This document shows, piece by piece, positions 36,325 to 47,338 of a stretch of 64,000 bases of DNA. This DNA is from Pseudomonas frederiksbergensis. Lineage in GTDB: Bacteria; Pseudomonadota; Gammaproteobacteria; Pseudomonadales; Pseudomonadaceae. The notes below the pieces were generated by a model. That model was not told the origin of the DNA and did no database searches. It worked only from the letters and a program-made list of their open reading frames with translations. How positions within the stretch are numbered: position 1 is the stretch's first letter; the number at the start of each line of letters is the position of its first letter. The stretch is taken from the NCBI RefSeq assembly GCF_017114915.1, contig NZ_JAAUOE010000013.1, positions 62,001 through 126,000 of the forward strand. The letters are read 5' to 3'. Position numbers and translations under genes: made by a program.

Positions 36325-37227
36325 TTAATTGACCTTAACAATATGGACTTCGTCGCTCAGGTAGTCGCTGATATAGGCACGGTTGTATTGATCAAGAACC
36401 ACTTCACGCGGTTCTAAAGCGCCAGGAATGGGGCTCCTGTGAACAATCTCATGCGTGGTCGTACTCACTTCCACGACCTCTTTGTTGGTTTGATCAACGG
36501 CATAAGCGTTCTTTTTACCGAACACTATTTTCCCTTCGCACGTCACAAAATCGAAATGCCGGGTGGTCGATGAACCAGTGTCCAACACGGTCAGCTTTCG
36601 AGCATCCTGACACACGATATACACTTTTCTACCATCTGGGCTGACAGTCACCGCTGACGGGTATTGTTCGGTTTTGATGATATTGATGACTTCGAAAGTC
36701 TTGCTGCTGAGAACCGTGAGCGCGTCCTGATAAGGGCCGCCAGGGGCGTTGGTGCTGGAAATATAAAGACGCGAATCGTCCTGGCCGATATCCACACTGA
36801 TGGACGGTGAGGGTAAGCCTCGGACTCTGCTTACCGCATAAGTACGGGCATCCATAATTGCCAACCACTCTTTATCCTGTCGAACGGTGACGTAAACCTG
36901 CTTTCCGTCCCGGCTCACAACGACATCCCAAGGGTGTTTCCCCACCCTGACATTACCTACTGCGTATGTCTGGGTATCAATAACCGAAACCGAACCTGAG
37001 CCGTAGTTGGTTACATAAGCTCTTTTCCCCCCGTGGCCAAGGGTGATGCTTCGGGGATACTGCTCGACGGCGATGGTGTGAATGACCTTTTTGTCACGGG
37101 TGTCGATGACGGACACATTGCCCGACATGTAATTGCAAACAAAAACCCGTGATCCATCGGCGCTGATGGCTATCCCTCGCGGTCCTTCCCCTACGGGTAT
37201 CGAATTGGATGGATTGCGTGTCAGCAC
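36325..37227 (-). CDS. Seven-blade YVTN beta-propeller protein
   Basis: A 300-residue protein of seven about 42-residue repeats, each with a Y-V/I-x-N-x-x-S-x-x-V-S-V-I-D-type strand (FVCNYMSGNVSVIDT, YVTNYGSGSVSVIDT, YVTVRQDKEWLAIMDA, later YIVCQDARKLTVLDT and YISDYLSDEVHIVKV). Seven repeats make a closed propeller. Such proteins are usually secreted, but no signal peptide is seen from the GTG at 37227; the frame stays open only to a stop near 37294 and offers no ATG, so the N-terminus may be truncated. Base composition is more AT-rich than its neighbours, suggesting later arrival. Function and ligand unknown. Confidence 0.75.
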   Translation of the reverse strand: MLTRNPSNSIPVGEGPRGIAISADGSRVFVCNYMSGNVSVIDTRDKKVIHTIAVEQYPRSITLGHGGKRAYVTNYGSGSVSVIDTQTYAVGNVRVGKHPWDVVVSRDGKQVYVTVRQDKEWLAIMDARTYAVSRVRGLPSPSISVDIGQDDSRLYISSTNAPGGPYQDALTVLSSKTFEVINIIKTEQYPSAVTVSPDGRKVYIVCQDARKLTVLDTGSSTTRHFDFVTCEGKIVFGKKNAYAVDQTNKEVVEVSTTTHEIVHRSPIPGALEPREVVLDQYNRAYISDYLSDEVHIVKVN

Positions 37228-37535
37228 GGGGATGAACTCGAATTGTGATGCATGAAAGAACCCCTTTTCAGATGCCCGGACAAACGCCAGAGTTCAAGTT
37301 CACCTATGACCCGTCATGGCAGCTACTGCCAAATATGACAGTTCTGACGAGTGGTATCGGCTCTCAAATGAAAATAAGGAGGGCGCCTGAAGGTTTTTTT
37401 ATCTGGTTAACACTCTCTTAACCTCTCGACTCCAAGGTCTTGATCGTATTTCTCGATATTTCAGAGCGAAATTTTCCGCTTTAAATCGATAGATAACTCG
37501 ATAGTCTTGGGCGCAGTTCTTACAGGGTTTGGGCA
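37228..37535. other. 308-base gap with no confident gene
   Basis: AT-richer than its surroundings and expected to hold the propeller and cytochrome b561 promoters. On the + strand an open frame of 49 codons runs from ATG 37272 to TAA 37421 (start MPGQTPEFKFTYDPSWQLLP), but it has no ribosome site. It could be a gene remnant or chance. No repeats or terminators are evident. Confidence 0.4.
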
Positions 37536-38087
37536 ATGCAGCTACGTAACTCTTCTTCCCGCTACGGTTGGGTCAGTATCTTCATGCACTGGGGCGTGGC
37601 GCTCGCGGTCTTCGGCCTGTTCGCGTTGGGGTTGTGGATGGTCGGCCTCGACTACTACAGCACCTGGCGCAAAGACGCGCCGGATCTGCACAAGAGCATT
37701 GGCCTGGTGTTATTCGCCGTCATGTTGCTGCGGGTAGTGTGGCGCTACATCAGCCCACCACCGCCGCTCCTGTCGAGCTATAGCCCCATGACCCGCCTTG
37801 GCGCCAAGTTGGGCCATTCCTTCCTTTATCTCAGTCTGTTCGCTGTGATGATTGCCGGTTACCTGATTTCCACCGCAGACGGTGTCGGGATTCCGGTGTT
37901 TGGCCTGTTTGAAATTCCTGCGCTGGTTTCCGGACTACCGAACCAGGCAGACACCGCGGGTGTGATTCATTTGTACCTGGCCTGGGTACTGGTAATTTTT
38001 TCCGGTCTCCATGCGTTGGCAGCATTGAAACACCACTTTATCGATCGTGATGCGACCCTGACGCGAATGCTGGGACGCAAAGCCTGA
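37536..38087 (+). CDS. Cytochrome b561 family protein
   Basis: A 183-residue membrane protein with four helices and heme-ligand histidines in [58 protein letters not shown] and [20 protein letters not shown]. Bacterial b561 proteins move electrons between membrane quinones and periplasmic partners (YodB/YceJ type). The partner is probably the YceI protein encoded 32 bases downstream, the usual pairing. Confidence 0.88.
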   Translation: MQLRNSSSRYGWVSIFMHWGVALAVFGLFALGLWMVGLDYYSTWRKDAPDLHKSIGLVLFAVMLLRVVWRYISPPPPLLSSYSPMTRLGAKLGHSFLYLSLFAVMIAGYLISTADGVGIPVFGLFEIPALVSGLPNQADTAGVIHLYLAWVLVIFSGLHALAALKHHFIDRDATLTRMLGRKA

Positions 38088-38119
38088 TGTTCAACCTTGA
38101 CTCCACAGGAATAGAAAGC

Positions 38120-38713
38120 ATGTTGAAAAAGACGCTCGCCGCACTGGCAATCGGTTCTGCTCTGCTGTCCGCTAACGTGATGGCGGCCGACTACGTGGTC
38201 GACAAAGAAGGCCAGCACGCCTTCGTTGACTTTAAGATCAGCCACCTGGGCTACAGCTACATCACCGGTACCTTCAAGGATATCGACGGCAAGTTCAGCT
38301 TCGACGCTGCCAAGCCTGAAGACAGCAAGATCGAGTTCAATGTGCGCACTGCCAGCGTGTTCACCAACCACGCCGAACGCGACAAGCACATCGCCAGCGG
38401 TGACTTCCTGGATGTGGGCAAATTCGCCGACGCCAAGTTCGTCTCCACCAGCGTCAAACCCACCGGCAAAAACGCCGCTGGCAAAGACACTGCCGACGTG
38501 ACCGGCAACCTGACCTTGCTGGGTGTGACCAAGCCAATCGTGGTCAAGGCCACTTTCCTGGGTGAAGGCAAGGATCCATGGGGCGGCTACCGTGCCGGCT
38601 TCGAAGGCACCACCAGCATCAAGCGTTCCGATTTCGGCAAGCAGAAAGACCTGGGCCCAACGTCCGACGCGGTTGAGCTGTACGTGACGTTTGAAGGTGT
38701 CAAAGCGAAGTAA
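38120..38713 (+). CDS. YceI family periplasmic lipid-binding protein
   Basis: A 197-residue protein with a signal peptide ([22 protein letters not shown], cleavage before ADYVVD) and a YceI lipocalin-like barrel ([45 protein letters not shown]). YceI proteins bind polyisoprenoid lipids. The ATG at 38120 gives the signal peptide; an in-frame ATG at 38087 overlaps the b561 stop. An intrinsic terminator follows. In PAO1 the mexR-mexAB-oprM genes come next; here the helicase gene follows directly. Confidence 0.9.
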   Translation: MLKKTLAALAIGSALLSANVMAADYVVDKEGQHAFVDFKISHLGYSYITGTFKDIDGKFSFDAAKPEDSKIEFNVRTASVFTNHAERDKHIASGDFLDVGKFADAKFVSTSVKPTGKNAAGKDTADVTGNLTLLGVTKPIVVKATFLGEGKDPWGGYRAGFEGTTSIKRSDFGKQKDLGPTSDAVELYVTFEGVKAK

Positions 38714-38732
38714 CTTTCGCGCCGGCCAAAAA

Positions 38733-38767
38733 AAACGCCCCTGATCTCATGATCCGGGGCGTTTTTT
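38733..38767. terminator. Bidirectional intrinsic terminator
   Basis: A stem AACGCCCC...GGGGCGTT with an AT-rich inner extension (TGATC/GATC) is flanked by A8 on the left and TTTTTTAT on the right. It lies between convergent yceI and the DEAD-box helicase gene, so it can end both transcripts. Confidence 0.9.
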
Positions 38768-38782
38768 ATGGCTTTGAAAAAC

Positions 38783-40636
38783 TCAGCGGTTGCGGGTCAG
38801 CAACGCTGGTTTTTCGCCGCGCGGACGGCCTGGCAGTTGATCCAGTTGCTCAGGGGTCGGGAAACGATCGCTTTTCGATTCCTTGTGGATGATCTTCGGT
38901 GCGGGGCTGCGCGGGTTCTGCACGGCCGGTTCCGAACGTGACTGGTCGTCACGGCCCGGGCGGCGGTTGCGGGACTCTTCGCGGCGGGCCTGGCCGTCAC
39001 GTGGAGCACCGCTGCGTGGGCCGCTGCGCTTGGCCGGCGGGGTGCCGGTGGAGGCGCCGCTGCTGTTGCGCGGGCCGTTCTGGCGACCCTGTGACTGACC
39101 GGTGCGCGGAGCACCTGCGCCTTGCGCCGGAGCACCCGGACGGCGACCGCGGCCCTGAGCAGGTTTGGCTTGAGGCACGTAGTCGACGCGGTTGCCGAAG
39201 TTATCGATATCGTCGTCCAGGAACTCGTCCGGTGCGCGATCAGCGGCAGCGCGTGGCGGCTGGCTCGGCTGACGTTGTTCGCGGGTGCCTTCACGAGGTT
39301 TCTGCTGACGGGCCGGGCGCTCGCCGCGATCCCCTCCGGCAGCCGGTTTGTCCTTGCCCTTGTCCTTGCCTTTGTCTTTACGACCGCCACCACCGCCATT
39401 CGGACCGTCGCCGCGCGGACCTCGTGGGTTGCGCGGGTTACGTACATCCGGGCGCTCGCGAACTTCCGGTTTTTCGGCTTCCACGGCACTGGAGTCGAAG
39501 CCCATCAGGTCGCCATCGGCGATTTTCTGCTTGGTCATGCGCTCGATGCTTTTGAGCAGTTTCTCTTCGTCCGGAGCCACCAGCGAGATCGCCTCGCCCG
39601 AACGACCGGCACGACCGGTACGACCGATACGGTGCACATAATCTTCGTCGACGTTTGGCAGTTCGAAGTTGACCACGTGGGGCAACTGGTCGATGTCCAG
39701 GCCGCGAGCGGCGATGTCGGTGGCGACCAGGATGCGCACATCACCGGCCTTGAAATCGGCCAGGGCTTTGGTGCGGGCGTTCTGGCTCTTGTTGCCGTGG
39801 ATCGCGAGGGCGGTGAGGCCATGCTTGTCCAGGTACTCGGCCAGGCGGTTGGCGCCGTGCTTGGTGCGGGTGAACACCAGTACCTGTTCCCAGGCGCCGG
39901 CGGTGATCAGGTGCGCCAGCAACGAACGCTTGTGGCTGGCGGCCAGGCGGAATACGCGCTGTTCGATCCGCTCGACCGTGGTGTTCGGCGGCGTGACTTC
40001 AATGCGCTCCGGGTTGTGCAGCAGCTTGCCGGCGAGGTCGGTGATGTCTTTGGAGAAGGTCGCCGAGAACAACAGGTTCTGCCGTTTGGCCGGGAGGCGG
40101 GCGAGGACTTTCTTCACGTCATGGACGAAGCCCATGTCGAGCATGCGGTCGGCTTCGTCCAGCACGAGGATTTCCACGTGGGACAGGTCGACACTGCCTT
40201 GGCCGGCGAGGTCGAGCAGGCGGCCGGGGCAGGCCACCAGCACGTCGACACCACGGGACATGGCCTGAACCTGCGGGTTCATGCCGACGCCGCCGAAGAT
40301 GCAGGCGCTGACGAACTTCAGGTCACGGGCATAGACCTTGAAGCTTTCGTGTACCTGGGCCGCGAGTTCGCGGGTTGGGGTCAGGACCAGTACGCGCGGT
40401 TGGCGCGGGCCGTGACGCTGGGATTTGTCCGGGTGACCGTTGGGAAACAACCGCTCCAGAATCGGAAGGGCGAAGCCGCCGGTTTTACCAGTACCTGTCT
40501 GTGCCGCAACCATCAGGTCGCGACCTTGCAACACGGCGGGAATGGCCCGCTGTTGCACCGGAGTAGGCTCGGTATAGCCCGCTGCCTCGATGGCGCGGAC
40601 TAAAGCCTCGGAGAGACCGAGGGAAGCAAAGGACAT
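38783..40636 (-). CDS. rhlE: DEAD-box RNA helicase, RhlE-like with long basic tail
   Basis: A 617-residue helicase: Q-motif ([20 protein letters not shown]), motif [10 protein letters not shown], Ia [57 protein letters not shown]. From about residue 375 a roughly 235-residue tail follows, rich in Arg, Gly, Lys and Pro, probably disordered and RNA-binding. The true start is the ATG at 40636 (MSFASLG); the open frame upstream is not coding-like. RhlE proteins act in ribosome assembly, cold growth and mRNA decay. Confidence 0.9.
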   Translation of the reverse strand: MSFASLGLSEALVRAIEAAGYTEPTPVQQRAIPAVLQGRDLMVAAQTGTGKTGGFALPILERLFPNGHPDKSQRHGPRQPRVLVLTPTRELAAQVHESFKVYARDLKFVSACIFGGVGMNPQVQAMSRGVDVLVACPGRLLDLAGQGSVDLSHVEILVLDEADRMLDMGFVHDVKKVLARLPAKRQNLLFSATFSKDITDLAGKLLHNPERIEVTPPNTTVERIEQRVFRLAASHKRSLLAHLITAGAWEQVLVFTRTKHGANRLAEYLDKHGLTALAIHGNKSQNARTKALADFKAGDVRILVATDIAARGLDIDQLPHVVNFELPNVDEDYVHRIGRTGRAGRSGEAISLVAPDEEKLLKSIERMTKQKIADGDLMGFDSSAVEAEKPEVRERPDVRNPRNPRGPRGDGPNGGGGGRKDKGKDKGKDKPAAGGDRGERPARQQKPREGTREQRQPSQPPRAAADRAPDEFLDDDIDNFGNRVDYVPQAKPAQGRGRRPGAPAQGAGAPRTGQSQGRQNGPRNSSGASTGTPPAKRSGPRSGAPRDGQARREESRNRRPGRDDQSRSEPAVQNPRSPAPKIIHKESKSDRFPTPEQLDQLPGRPRGEKPALLTRNR

Positions 40637-40859
40637 GAGTAATCCTGTTTTAGTTAGGGCTTGGCCCAATGGGAGTCTTGCCTGGCGCGAATGGCGTTTA
40701 AGAGGACGCAATCCCGTCCGGTCCTGCTGGGCCTCGAAGGCTCGTCTGGAGCGCTCGCGCGGGCTGGTAAAGCTGCGCTGTAGCGGTATCGAGATGCCTT
40801 GAACAAGTCCGAGCGTCCGGGCGTGAGCCTGGCGGGAAGGCCGGAGTATAACAGAGCAA

Positions 40860-41675
40860 TCACTGTGCGCCGCTTTCCTGCTGCTCAACGGTTCTTCTGT
40901 CGGTTGTGGTGGCGTTGGCGGCCCGTGCTTCGGTGGCCGGGCCGGCACCATAGCGGGCGCTCAGTTCGGCATAGGCCGGTTCGCGCTTGAAACGCTTGAG
41001 CTCGGCACCGAAACGCTGCACCAGCAAATCCATCCCGGCATTACGGCGTACCGCCAGAAACTGGCTCTGCTGGCTGATGACGGTCGGGTTCTCGGTGATT
41101 CTGTCGCGGATATTCAGTTGATCGAGCAAGTGTTGGCCGACCCGGCGATCGGTGATCAGCAGGTCGATCCGGCCGCGCACCAGTTTGCCGAAGTTGGCTT
41201 CATGGGTGGGGGCCGGTTCCCGGGTGAACAGCGTCGATTCACTGAAGTCCTTGCTGTACAGGTAGCCCGGCGAGGTGCCGATGGTCAGGCCTTTGAGGTC
41301 GTCCAGGGTGCGAAATGGAAACGGTCGTTCATTGGCGTAGAACATCACGAACTCGACTTGCGAGAGCGGTTCGCTGGGGTAGAGCAGGGTCGCTTCGCGT
41401 TCATCGCTGTGGAAAATATCCAGCACACCGTCCGCATGGCCTTGCTCAAGCATCGACAGGCAGCGTTTCCATGGCAGGAACTGCCATTCCACGTCGATCC
41501 CCAGGCGTTTGAAGACAATGGCCGTGGTTTCGTAGTCGAGCCCGAGGTTCTTGCCGCCTTCTTCATAGACGTAAGGCGCCCAGGGTTCGGTGACAATACG
41601 CAGCTTCTCGCCCCGAGCAGTGAAGCTCAGGCAAGTGAACAGAAGCACGGTCAGTAACTGGGCGATCAGGGGCAT
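40860..41675 (-). CDS. Periplasmic solute-binding protein, orphan (PBPb type)
   Basis: A 271-residue type II binding protein with a signal peptide (about 22 residues, ending TARG) and [55 protein letters not shown] and [14 protein letters not shown]. The PWKRxLxMLxxGxAD segment is common in amino-acid-like binding proteins of unknown ligand. The C-terminal 30 residues are Ala/Thr/Gln-rich. No transport genes flank it. It lies 178 bases after metF in the same direction, beyond a repeat, so it may or may not be in that transcript. Confidence 0.78.
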   Translation of the reverse strand: MPLIAQLLTVLLFTCLSFTARGEKLRIVTEPWAPYVYEEGGKNLGLDYETTAIVFKRLGIDVEWQFLPWKRCLSMLEQGHADGVLDIFHSDEREATLLYPSEPLSQVEFVMFYANERPFPFRTLDDLKGLTIGTSPGYLYSKDFSESTLFTREPAPTHEANFGKLVRGRIDLLITDRRVGQHLLDQLNIRDRITENPTVISQQSQFLAVRRNAGMDLLVQRFGAELKRFKREPAYAELSARYGAGPATEARAANATTTDRRTVEQQESGAQ

Positions 41676-41770
41676 GGCTTGAGATTACGACGAGAAATCA
41701 TAAAGAGCCAGAAACCGGATCCAGAAGCTCTATCTCAGGATATGACTGCACAATAAAGGGGCACCGAAAA

Positions 41771-41836
41771 GCAAAAAATCGCAGCCATCGGCAGCGCCCC
41801 GCAGGGGCGTAGGAGCTGCCGAAGGCTGCGATCTTT
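41771..41836. repeat. Inverted repeat (AGATCGCAGCC type)
   Basis: Imperfect arms AAAATCGCAGCCATCGGCAG and CTGCCGAAGGCTGCGATCTTTT enclose a GC-rich centre (GCCCCGCAGGGGC). It lies between metF and the downstream binding protein gene. This repeat family, with AAAGATCGCAG ends, also occurs at 42738-42808 and 47240-47338. Confidence 0.75.
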
Positions 41837-41853
41837 TGATCTTGCCTTTTTTC

Positions 41854-42699
41854 TTAACGGGGCAACTTCAGGTTATTCCACACCGCCAGGCTCGGTTCAG
41901 CCTGGTTCAGCGTGTAGAAGTGCAGCCCCGGTGCGCCACCCTGCAACAGACGTTCGCACATTTCGGTGATGACTTGCTCACCAAAGCCTTGAATGCTCTG
42001 GGTGTCATCGCCGTAGGCTTCCAGTTGCTTGCGAATCCAGCGCGGGATTTCCGCACCGCAAGCGTCGGAGAAGCGCGCCAGCTTGCTGTAGTTGGTGATC
42101 GGCATGATCCCCGGCACGATCGGGATGTTCACACCCTTCGCCCGTACACGCTCGACGAAGTAGAAGTAGCTGTCAGCGTTGAAGAAGTACTGGGTGATCG
42201 CACTGTTGGCGCCGGCGTTGGCCTTGCGCACGAAGTTGTTGAGATCGTCTTCGAAGTTGCGCGCTTGCGGATGCATTTCCGGGTAAGCGGCGACTTCGAT
42301 GTGGAAATGATCGCCGGTCTCTTCACGAATGAATTCAACCAGGTCATTGGCGTGACGCATCTCGCCGCTGGCCATGCCCATGCCCGAGGGCAGGTCACCG
42401 CGAAGCGCAACGATTCGCTGGATGCCGGCTGCCTTGTACTGGCTCAGCAGGCCGCGCAGGTCGGCCTTGCTGTCGCCCACGCAAGACAGATGCGGCGCGG
42501 CAGGGACTTTGACTTCGCTTTCAAGCTGCAACACGGTATTGAGGGTGCGATCACGGGTCGAACCGCCAGCGCCATAGGTGCAGGAGAAAAAATCGGGATT
42601 GTAGGTCGCCAGCTGACGGGCAGTGGCGATCAGTTTTTCATGCCCAGCATCGGTCTTCGTCGGGAAGAATTCGAAGCTGTAGCGACGTTCTTGGGACAT
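41854..42699 (-). CDS. metF: Methylenetetrahydrofolate reductase
   Basis: A 281-residue FAD TIM-barrel enzyme making 5-methyl-THF, the methyl donor for methionine synthase. Seen are SFEFFPTKTDAGHEKL, SCTYGAGGSTRDRTL, ALRGDLPSG and PGIMPITNY. Two starts are possible; the ATG at 42699 (MSQERRY) has AAGGA 8 bases upstream and fits PAO1, while the ATG at 42705 is too close to that site. It follows ahcY, so the SAH riboswitch upstream of ahcY probably controls both, regenerating methionine when SAH rises. Confidence 0.95.
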   Translation of the reverse strand: MSQERRYSFEFFPTKTDAGHEKLIATARQLATYNPDFFSCTYGAGGSTRDRTLNTVLQLESEVKVPAAPHLSCVGDSKADLRGLLSQYKAAGIQRIVALRGDLPSGMGMASGEMRHANDLVEFIREETGDHFHIEVAAYPEMHPQARNFEDDLNNFVRKANAGANSAITQYFFNADSYFYFVERVRAKGVNIPIVPGIMPITNYSKLARFSDACGAEIPRWIRKQLEAYGDDTQSIQGFGEQVITEMCERLLQGGAPGLHFYTLNQAEPSLAVWNNLKLPR

Positions 42700-42737
42700 G
42701 GTCATATCCTTGGAAACACGTAAGCCGGACGCTGGCC

Positions 42738-42808
42738 CCCGGTAGGAACTGCCGCAGGCTGCGCTTTTAAGATCAAAAGATCGCAGGCTTCGCCAGCGCC
42801 TACCGGGG
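42738..42808. repeat. Inverted repeat in the ahcY-metF gap
   Basis: Outer arms CCCGGTAGGAACTGCCGCAGG and CGAAGCCTGCGA...CGCCTACCGGGG pair across 71 bases, with GATC-AAAAGATCGCAGG inside. The element fills most of the gap between the ahcY stop and the metF start and could form a hairpin in their shared mRNA. Confidence 0.75.
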
Positions 42809-42825
42809 AGCGGTCAATCAGCGTA

Positions 42826-44412
<1,587 letters not shown>

Positions 44413-44559
44413 TTATAGCGGGCTATGCTGATCTTCCAAAGCCTTTCTGTTAGTCAATGTCCGAACGGTAATCGAGACCATAGCCGATGCTTAATAGAGC
44501 TCTAGTCCGGGCTCTGCCATGCTAGGCGGCATCAATTGGCAAGACGGTCAGGAGTGAAC

Positions 44560-44964
44560 ATGAACTTCCACACCCGCAAATGGGTAAAACCCGAAGACCT
44601 CAACCCCAACGGCACGCTGTTCGGCGGCAGTCTGTTGCGCTGGATCGACGAAGAGGCGGCCATCTACGCCATCGTCCAGCTGGGTAATCAGCGGGTGGTC
44701 ACCAAGTACATTTCCGAAATCAACTTCGTCAGCGCCTCGCGTCAGGGCGACATCATCGAGTTGGGCATCACCGCCACCGAGTTCGGTCGCACCTCGATCA
44801 CCCTGACTTGCGAAGTGCGCAACAAGATCACCCGCAAGAGCATTCTGACGGTAGAAAAGATGGTGTTCGTGAACCTGGGCGAAGACGGCTTGCCTGCGCC
44901 GCACGGCCGGACCGAGATCAGGTACGTCAAAGACCAGTTCAAGGATGACGTGATCGGCGGATAA
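44560..44964 (+). CDS. Acyl-CoA thioesterase (YciA-like hotdog protein)
   Basis: A 134-residue single-hotdog thioesterase with the family motif GTLFGGSLLRWIDEEAAIYA, VVTKYISEINFVSASRQGD and SITLTCEVRN. It hydrolyses acyl-CoA thioesters; chain preference is not evident. The ATG at 44560 has CAGGAG 6 bases upstream and is preferred over an in-frame codon at 44536. It is divergent from ahcY. The 200 bases between the riboswitch and this gene hold its promoter and nothing else I can name. Confidence 0.87.
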   Translation: MNFHTRKWVKPEDLNPNGTLFGGSLLRWIDEEAAIYAIVQLGNQRVVTKYISEINFVSASRQGDIIELGITATEFGRTSITLTCEVRNKITRKSILTVEKMVFVNLGEDGLPAPHGRTEIRYVKDQFKDDVIGG

Positions 44965-45053
44965 CACATGGAAATTGGCGTCTAGCCGATCCATGTAGAA
45001 CGGACCTGAACCCCGCGTGTCGTACTTAGACACGCCACCGATTCAGGAGCCTT

Positions 45054-45941
45054 ATGGACACGCCCAAAGACGGCAAGACCCCGGCCCTCTCGGCGCAAGA
45101 GCAGCGCGAGGTCGACAAGAGCCAGCCCCCCCGCGCGGCGGTGTTGCACGAAATCATTCGTACCCAGGGTGATAAGGAGCTCGAGCGCAGTGTCGCGGCG
45201 CTGTGGTGGTCGGCCCTGGCTGCCGGCCTGACCATGGGTTTGTCGCTGATGGGCATGGGGTTGCTCAATTCCCGTCTGCCGGACGGCGAAGGCTTCAAGG
45301 TGATCGCCAGTTTCGGTTACTGCGCAGGTTTTCTCGCGGTGATTCTCGCCCGTCAGCAACTCTTCACCGAAAACACCCTGACCGCCGTGCTGCCGATCAT
45401 GAGCAAGCCAACGCTGGGTAACTTTGGTCGGCTGTTGCGGCTGTGGACGGTGGTGCTGGTGGGCAACCTCTGTGGCACATTGCTGGTGGCGTATGTGATG
45501 CTGCATCTGCCGATTTTCGACACCAGGACTGATCTGGCCTTCCTCGACATCGGGCGCAAGGTCATGGAGAACGACGCCAGCAAAATGTTCGCCAAAGGCA
45601 TCGTCTCCGGCTGGATGATCGCCACCATGGTCTGGATGATTCCGTCCATGGAAAGCGCCAAGATGTGGATCATCATCCTCATCACCTATTTCATGGCTCT
45701 GGGGGATTTCACCCACATCGTGGTCGGATCGGTCGAGGTCTCGTACCTGGTGTTCGCCGGCGAGTTGCCGTGGAGGGATTTCTGGCGGGTGTTTGCAGGT
45801 CCGACGCTGGTGGGGAACATCGTCGGCGGCAGTTTTATCTTTGCGCTGATCAGTCACGCGCAGATACGCAGCGAAAGCGGGCCGCCGAAGACCTCTGCAC
45901 AGCAAGGCCAGGAGCCCGAATCGCAGACGATCAAAAAATGA
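45054..45941 (+). CDS. Formate/nitrite transporter family protein (YfdC-like)
   Basis: A 295-residue membrane protein of the FNT fold: a charged N-terminal tail (about 60 residues, EQREVDKSQPPRAAVLHEII), then six helices. FNT signatures include SLMGMGLLNSRL, ARQQLFTENTLTAVLPIM, GNLCGTLLVAYVM and GDFTHIVVGSVEV. The long N-terminus fits the YfdC branch rather than FocA or NirC, so the transported anion is uncertain. Good ribosome site CAGGAG. Confidence 0.83.
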   Translation: MDTPKDGKTPALSAQEQREVDKSQPPRAAVLHEIIRTQGDKELERSVAALWWSALAAGLTMGLSLMGMGLLNSRLPDGEGFKVIASFGYCAGFLAVILARQQLFTENTLTAVLPIMSKPTLGNFGRLLRLWTVVLVGNLCGTLLVAYVMLHLPIFDTRTDLAFLDIGRKVMENDASKMFAKGIVSGWMIATMVWMIPSMESAKMWIIILITYFMALGDFTHIVVGSVEVSYLVFAGELPWRDFWRVFAGPTLVGNIVGGSFIFALISHAQIRSESGPPKTSAQQGQEPESQTIKK

Positions 45942-45965
45942 TCGGGGCAATACAAGGAGTGTGCC

Positions 45966-46799
45966 GTGCTTGCGACGGTTCTGGTGTTGGTGGCGGCGCT
46001 GTTGCACGCGGCGTGGAATACCCTGATCAAATTCAGCGCGGAGCGGCTGTTGGTGGTGGCCTGCATGGACAGTGTGGCGCTGTTGTTTGTCGCGCTGATG
46101 CTGCCCTTCGTGGCGCTGCCGCCACTGGCGATGTGGCCTTGGATTCTCGCGTCGGCGGCGTTCGAGCTGCTTTATCGCTACCTGTTGATCCAGGCCTATC
46201 GGGTCGGTGATCTCGGTCTGGTCTATCCGTTGATGCGTGGCCTGTCGCCGCTGGTGGTGTTGGCACTGACGCTGATTTTTGCCGCAGAAGTGCTGACGGC
46301 TCAGCAGATTTTCGGGATTTTGCTGATTCCGTTCGGCATGGCGTGCCTGCTCTGGCAGGGCGGTGGCGGGGTGCGTCTGCCATGGTCGATGCTGCCGGTG
46401 GTGGCGCTGATCGGTTTGTGCATCGGTTGTTATACCTTCATCGATGGCCAGGCCTTGCGGCGCTGGCCCTATCCGCTGGACTACCTGATTTGGGTCACAT
46501 TGCTCAGTGCCTGGCCGTTCCCATTGCTGGCGTGGGTGCGCAAACGTCCGGCGTTCATGTTGTTCTGGCGTGAACAGTGGCGGTTGGGGTTGGCGGTCGG
46601 GTTCTGCGTATTGTTCAGCTACGCTCTGGTGCTGTGGGCCATGCAGCTTGGTTCGATTGCCGAGGCAGCGGCGCTGCGCGAGATCAGCGTGATGCTGGTG
46701 GTGCTGTTCGGTATGCGCTACCTCAAGGAACCTTTCGGCAGGCCGCGGCTTCTGGCCTGTGGGCTGGTGCTGATCGGCATGTTGGTGATGAAGTTTTAG
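45966..46799 (+). CDS. EamA/DMT family permease
   Basis: A 277-residue protein with about ten hydrophobic helices in two EamA halves (LVLVAALLHAAWNTLIKFSA in the first, LGSIAEAAALREISVMLVVL with FLKEP-like YLKEPFG in the second). Drug/metabolite transporters of this type export amino acids or other metabolites; the substrate is unknown. The start is a GTG at 45966 with AAGGAG upstream, 24 bases after the FNT gene, so they may be co-transcribed. Confidence 0.83.
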   Translation: MLATVLVLVAALLHAAWNTLIKFSAERLLVVACMDSVALLFVALMLPFVALPPLAMWPWILASAAFELLYRYLLIQAYRVGDLGLVYPLMRGLSPLVVLALTLIFAAEVLTAQQIFGILLIPFGMACLLWQGGGGVRLPWSMLPVVALIGLCIGCYTFIDGQALRRWPYPLDYLIWVTLLSAWPFPLLAWVRKRPAFMLFWREQWRLGLAVGFCVLFSYALVLWAMQLGSIAEAAALREISVMLVVLFGMRYLKEPFGRPRLLACGLVLIGMLVMKF

Positions 46800-46849
46800 T
46801 CGCCCCTGATGGAACTCGATTCTCTAAAACTTGAAGAAAGGATTGTGTT

Positions 46850-47236
46850 ATGACGGTTGCTCTGTGGTGCATTTTGATTGCGATTTGCCTGCCGTATCTG
46901 TGCACAGGCGTCGCCAAGTTCAGCGGTGGCAAGTTCGGGCTGAAACAGAATCACGACCCAAGGGCGTTTCTGGATTCGCTCGAAGGCGTGGCCAGGCGTG
47001 CGCACTCGGCGCAGTTGAACAGCTTTGAAGTGACCCCGGCGTTTGCGGCGGCAGTGATCGTCGCGCACCTGGCCGGCAATGCCGAACTGGTGACGATCAA
47101 TGTGCTGTCGGTGCTGTTTATCACCAGTCGGCTGCTGTACATCATTTGCTATCTGGCGGACTGGGCGATTCTGCGATCGCTGGTGTGGGCCATTGGCATG
47201 GGGCTGATTGTCAGTTTCTTCGTTGTGTCTGTTTGA
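46850..47236 (+). CDS. MAPEG family membrane protein
   Basis: A 128-residue protein with four hydrophobic helices and the MAPEG pattern RAHSAQLNSFEVTPAFAAAV and ..FITSRLLYIICYLADW. The family includes membrane glutathione transferases, but bacterial members of this kind are largely uncharacterised. It follows the permease by 50 bases and has AAAGGA as ribosome site. A repeat follows. Confidence 0.8.
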   Translation: MTVALWCILIAICLPYLCTGVAKFSGGKFGLKQNHDPRAFLDSLEGVARRAHSAQLNSFEVTPAFAAAVIVAHLAGNAELVTINVLSVLFITSRLLYIICYLADWAILRSLVWAIGMGLIVSFFVVSV

Positions 47237-47239
47237 CAG

Positions 47240-47338
47240 AGCAAGATCAAAAGATCGCAGGCTACGCCAGCTCCTACAGGGTTTATCCGCGACGAGCACG
47301 GATGTAGGAGCTGGCACAGTCTGCGATCTTTTGCTTTT
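47240..47338. repeat. Inverted repeat (AGATCGCAG/GTAGGAGCTGG type)
   Basis: Arms AGCAAGATCAAAAGATCGCA ... CCAGCTCCTAC and GTAGGAGCTGGCACAGTCTG ... GATCTTTTGCTTTT pair across 99 bases. It separates the convergent MAPEG and mltA genes and reaches into the mltA stop codon. The T-rich edges could end transcription both ways. Confidence 0.8.

Noticed and set aside
37272..37421. 49-codon frame in the gap before cytochrome b561
   Set aside because: It has an ATG and stop but no ribosome site or recognised family; kept only as a note in the gap description.
39122..40603. Rightward open frame of 493 codons opposite the DEAD-box helicase
   Set aside because: Antisense to intact helicase motifs, with no known domain in the product.
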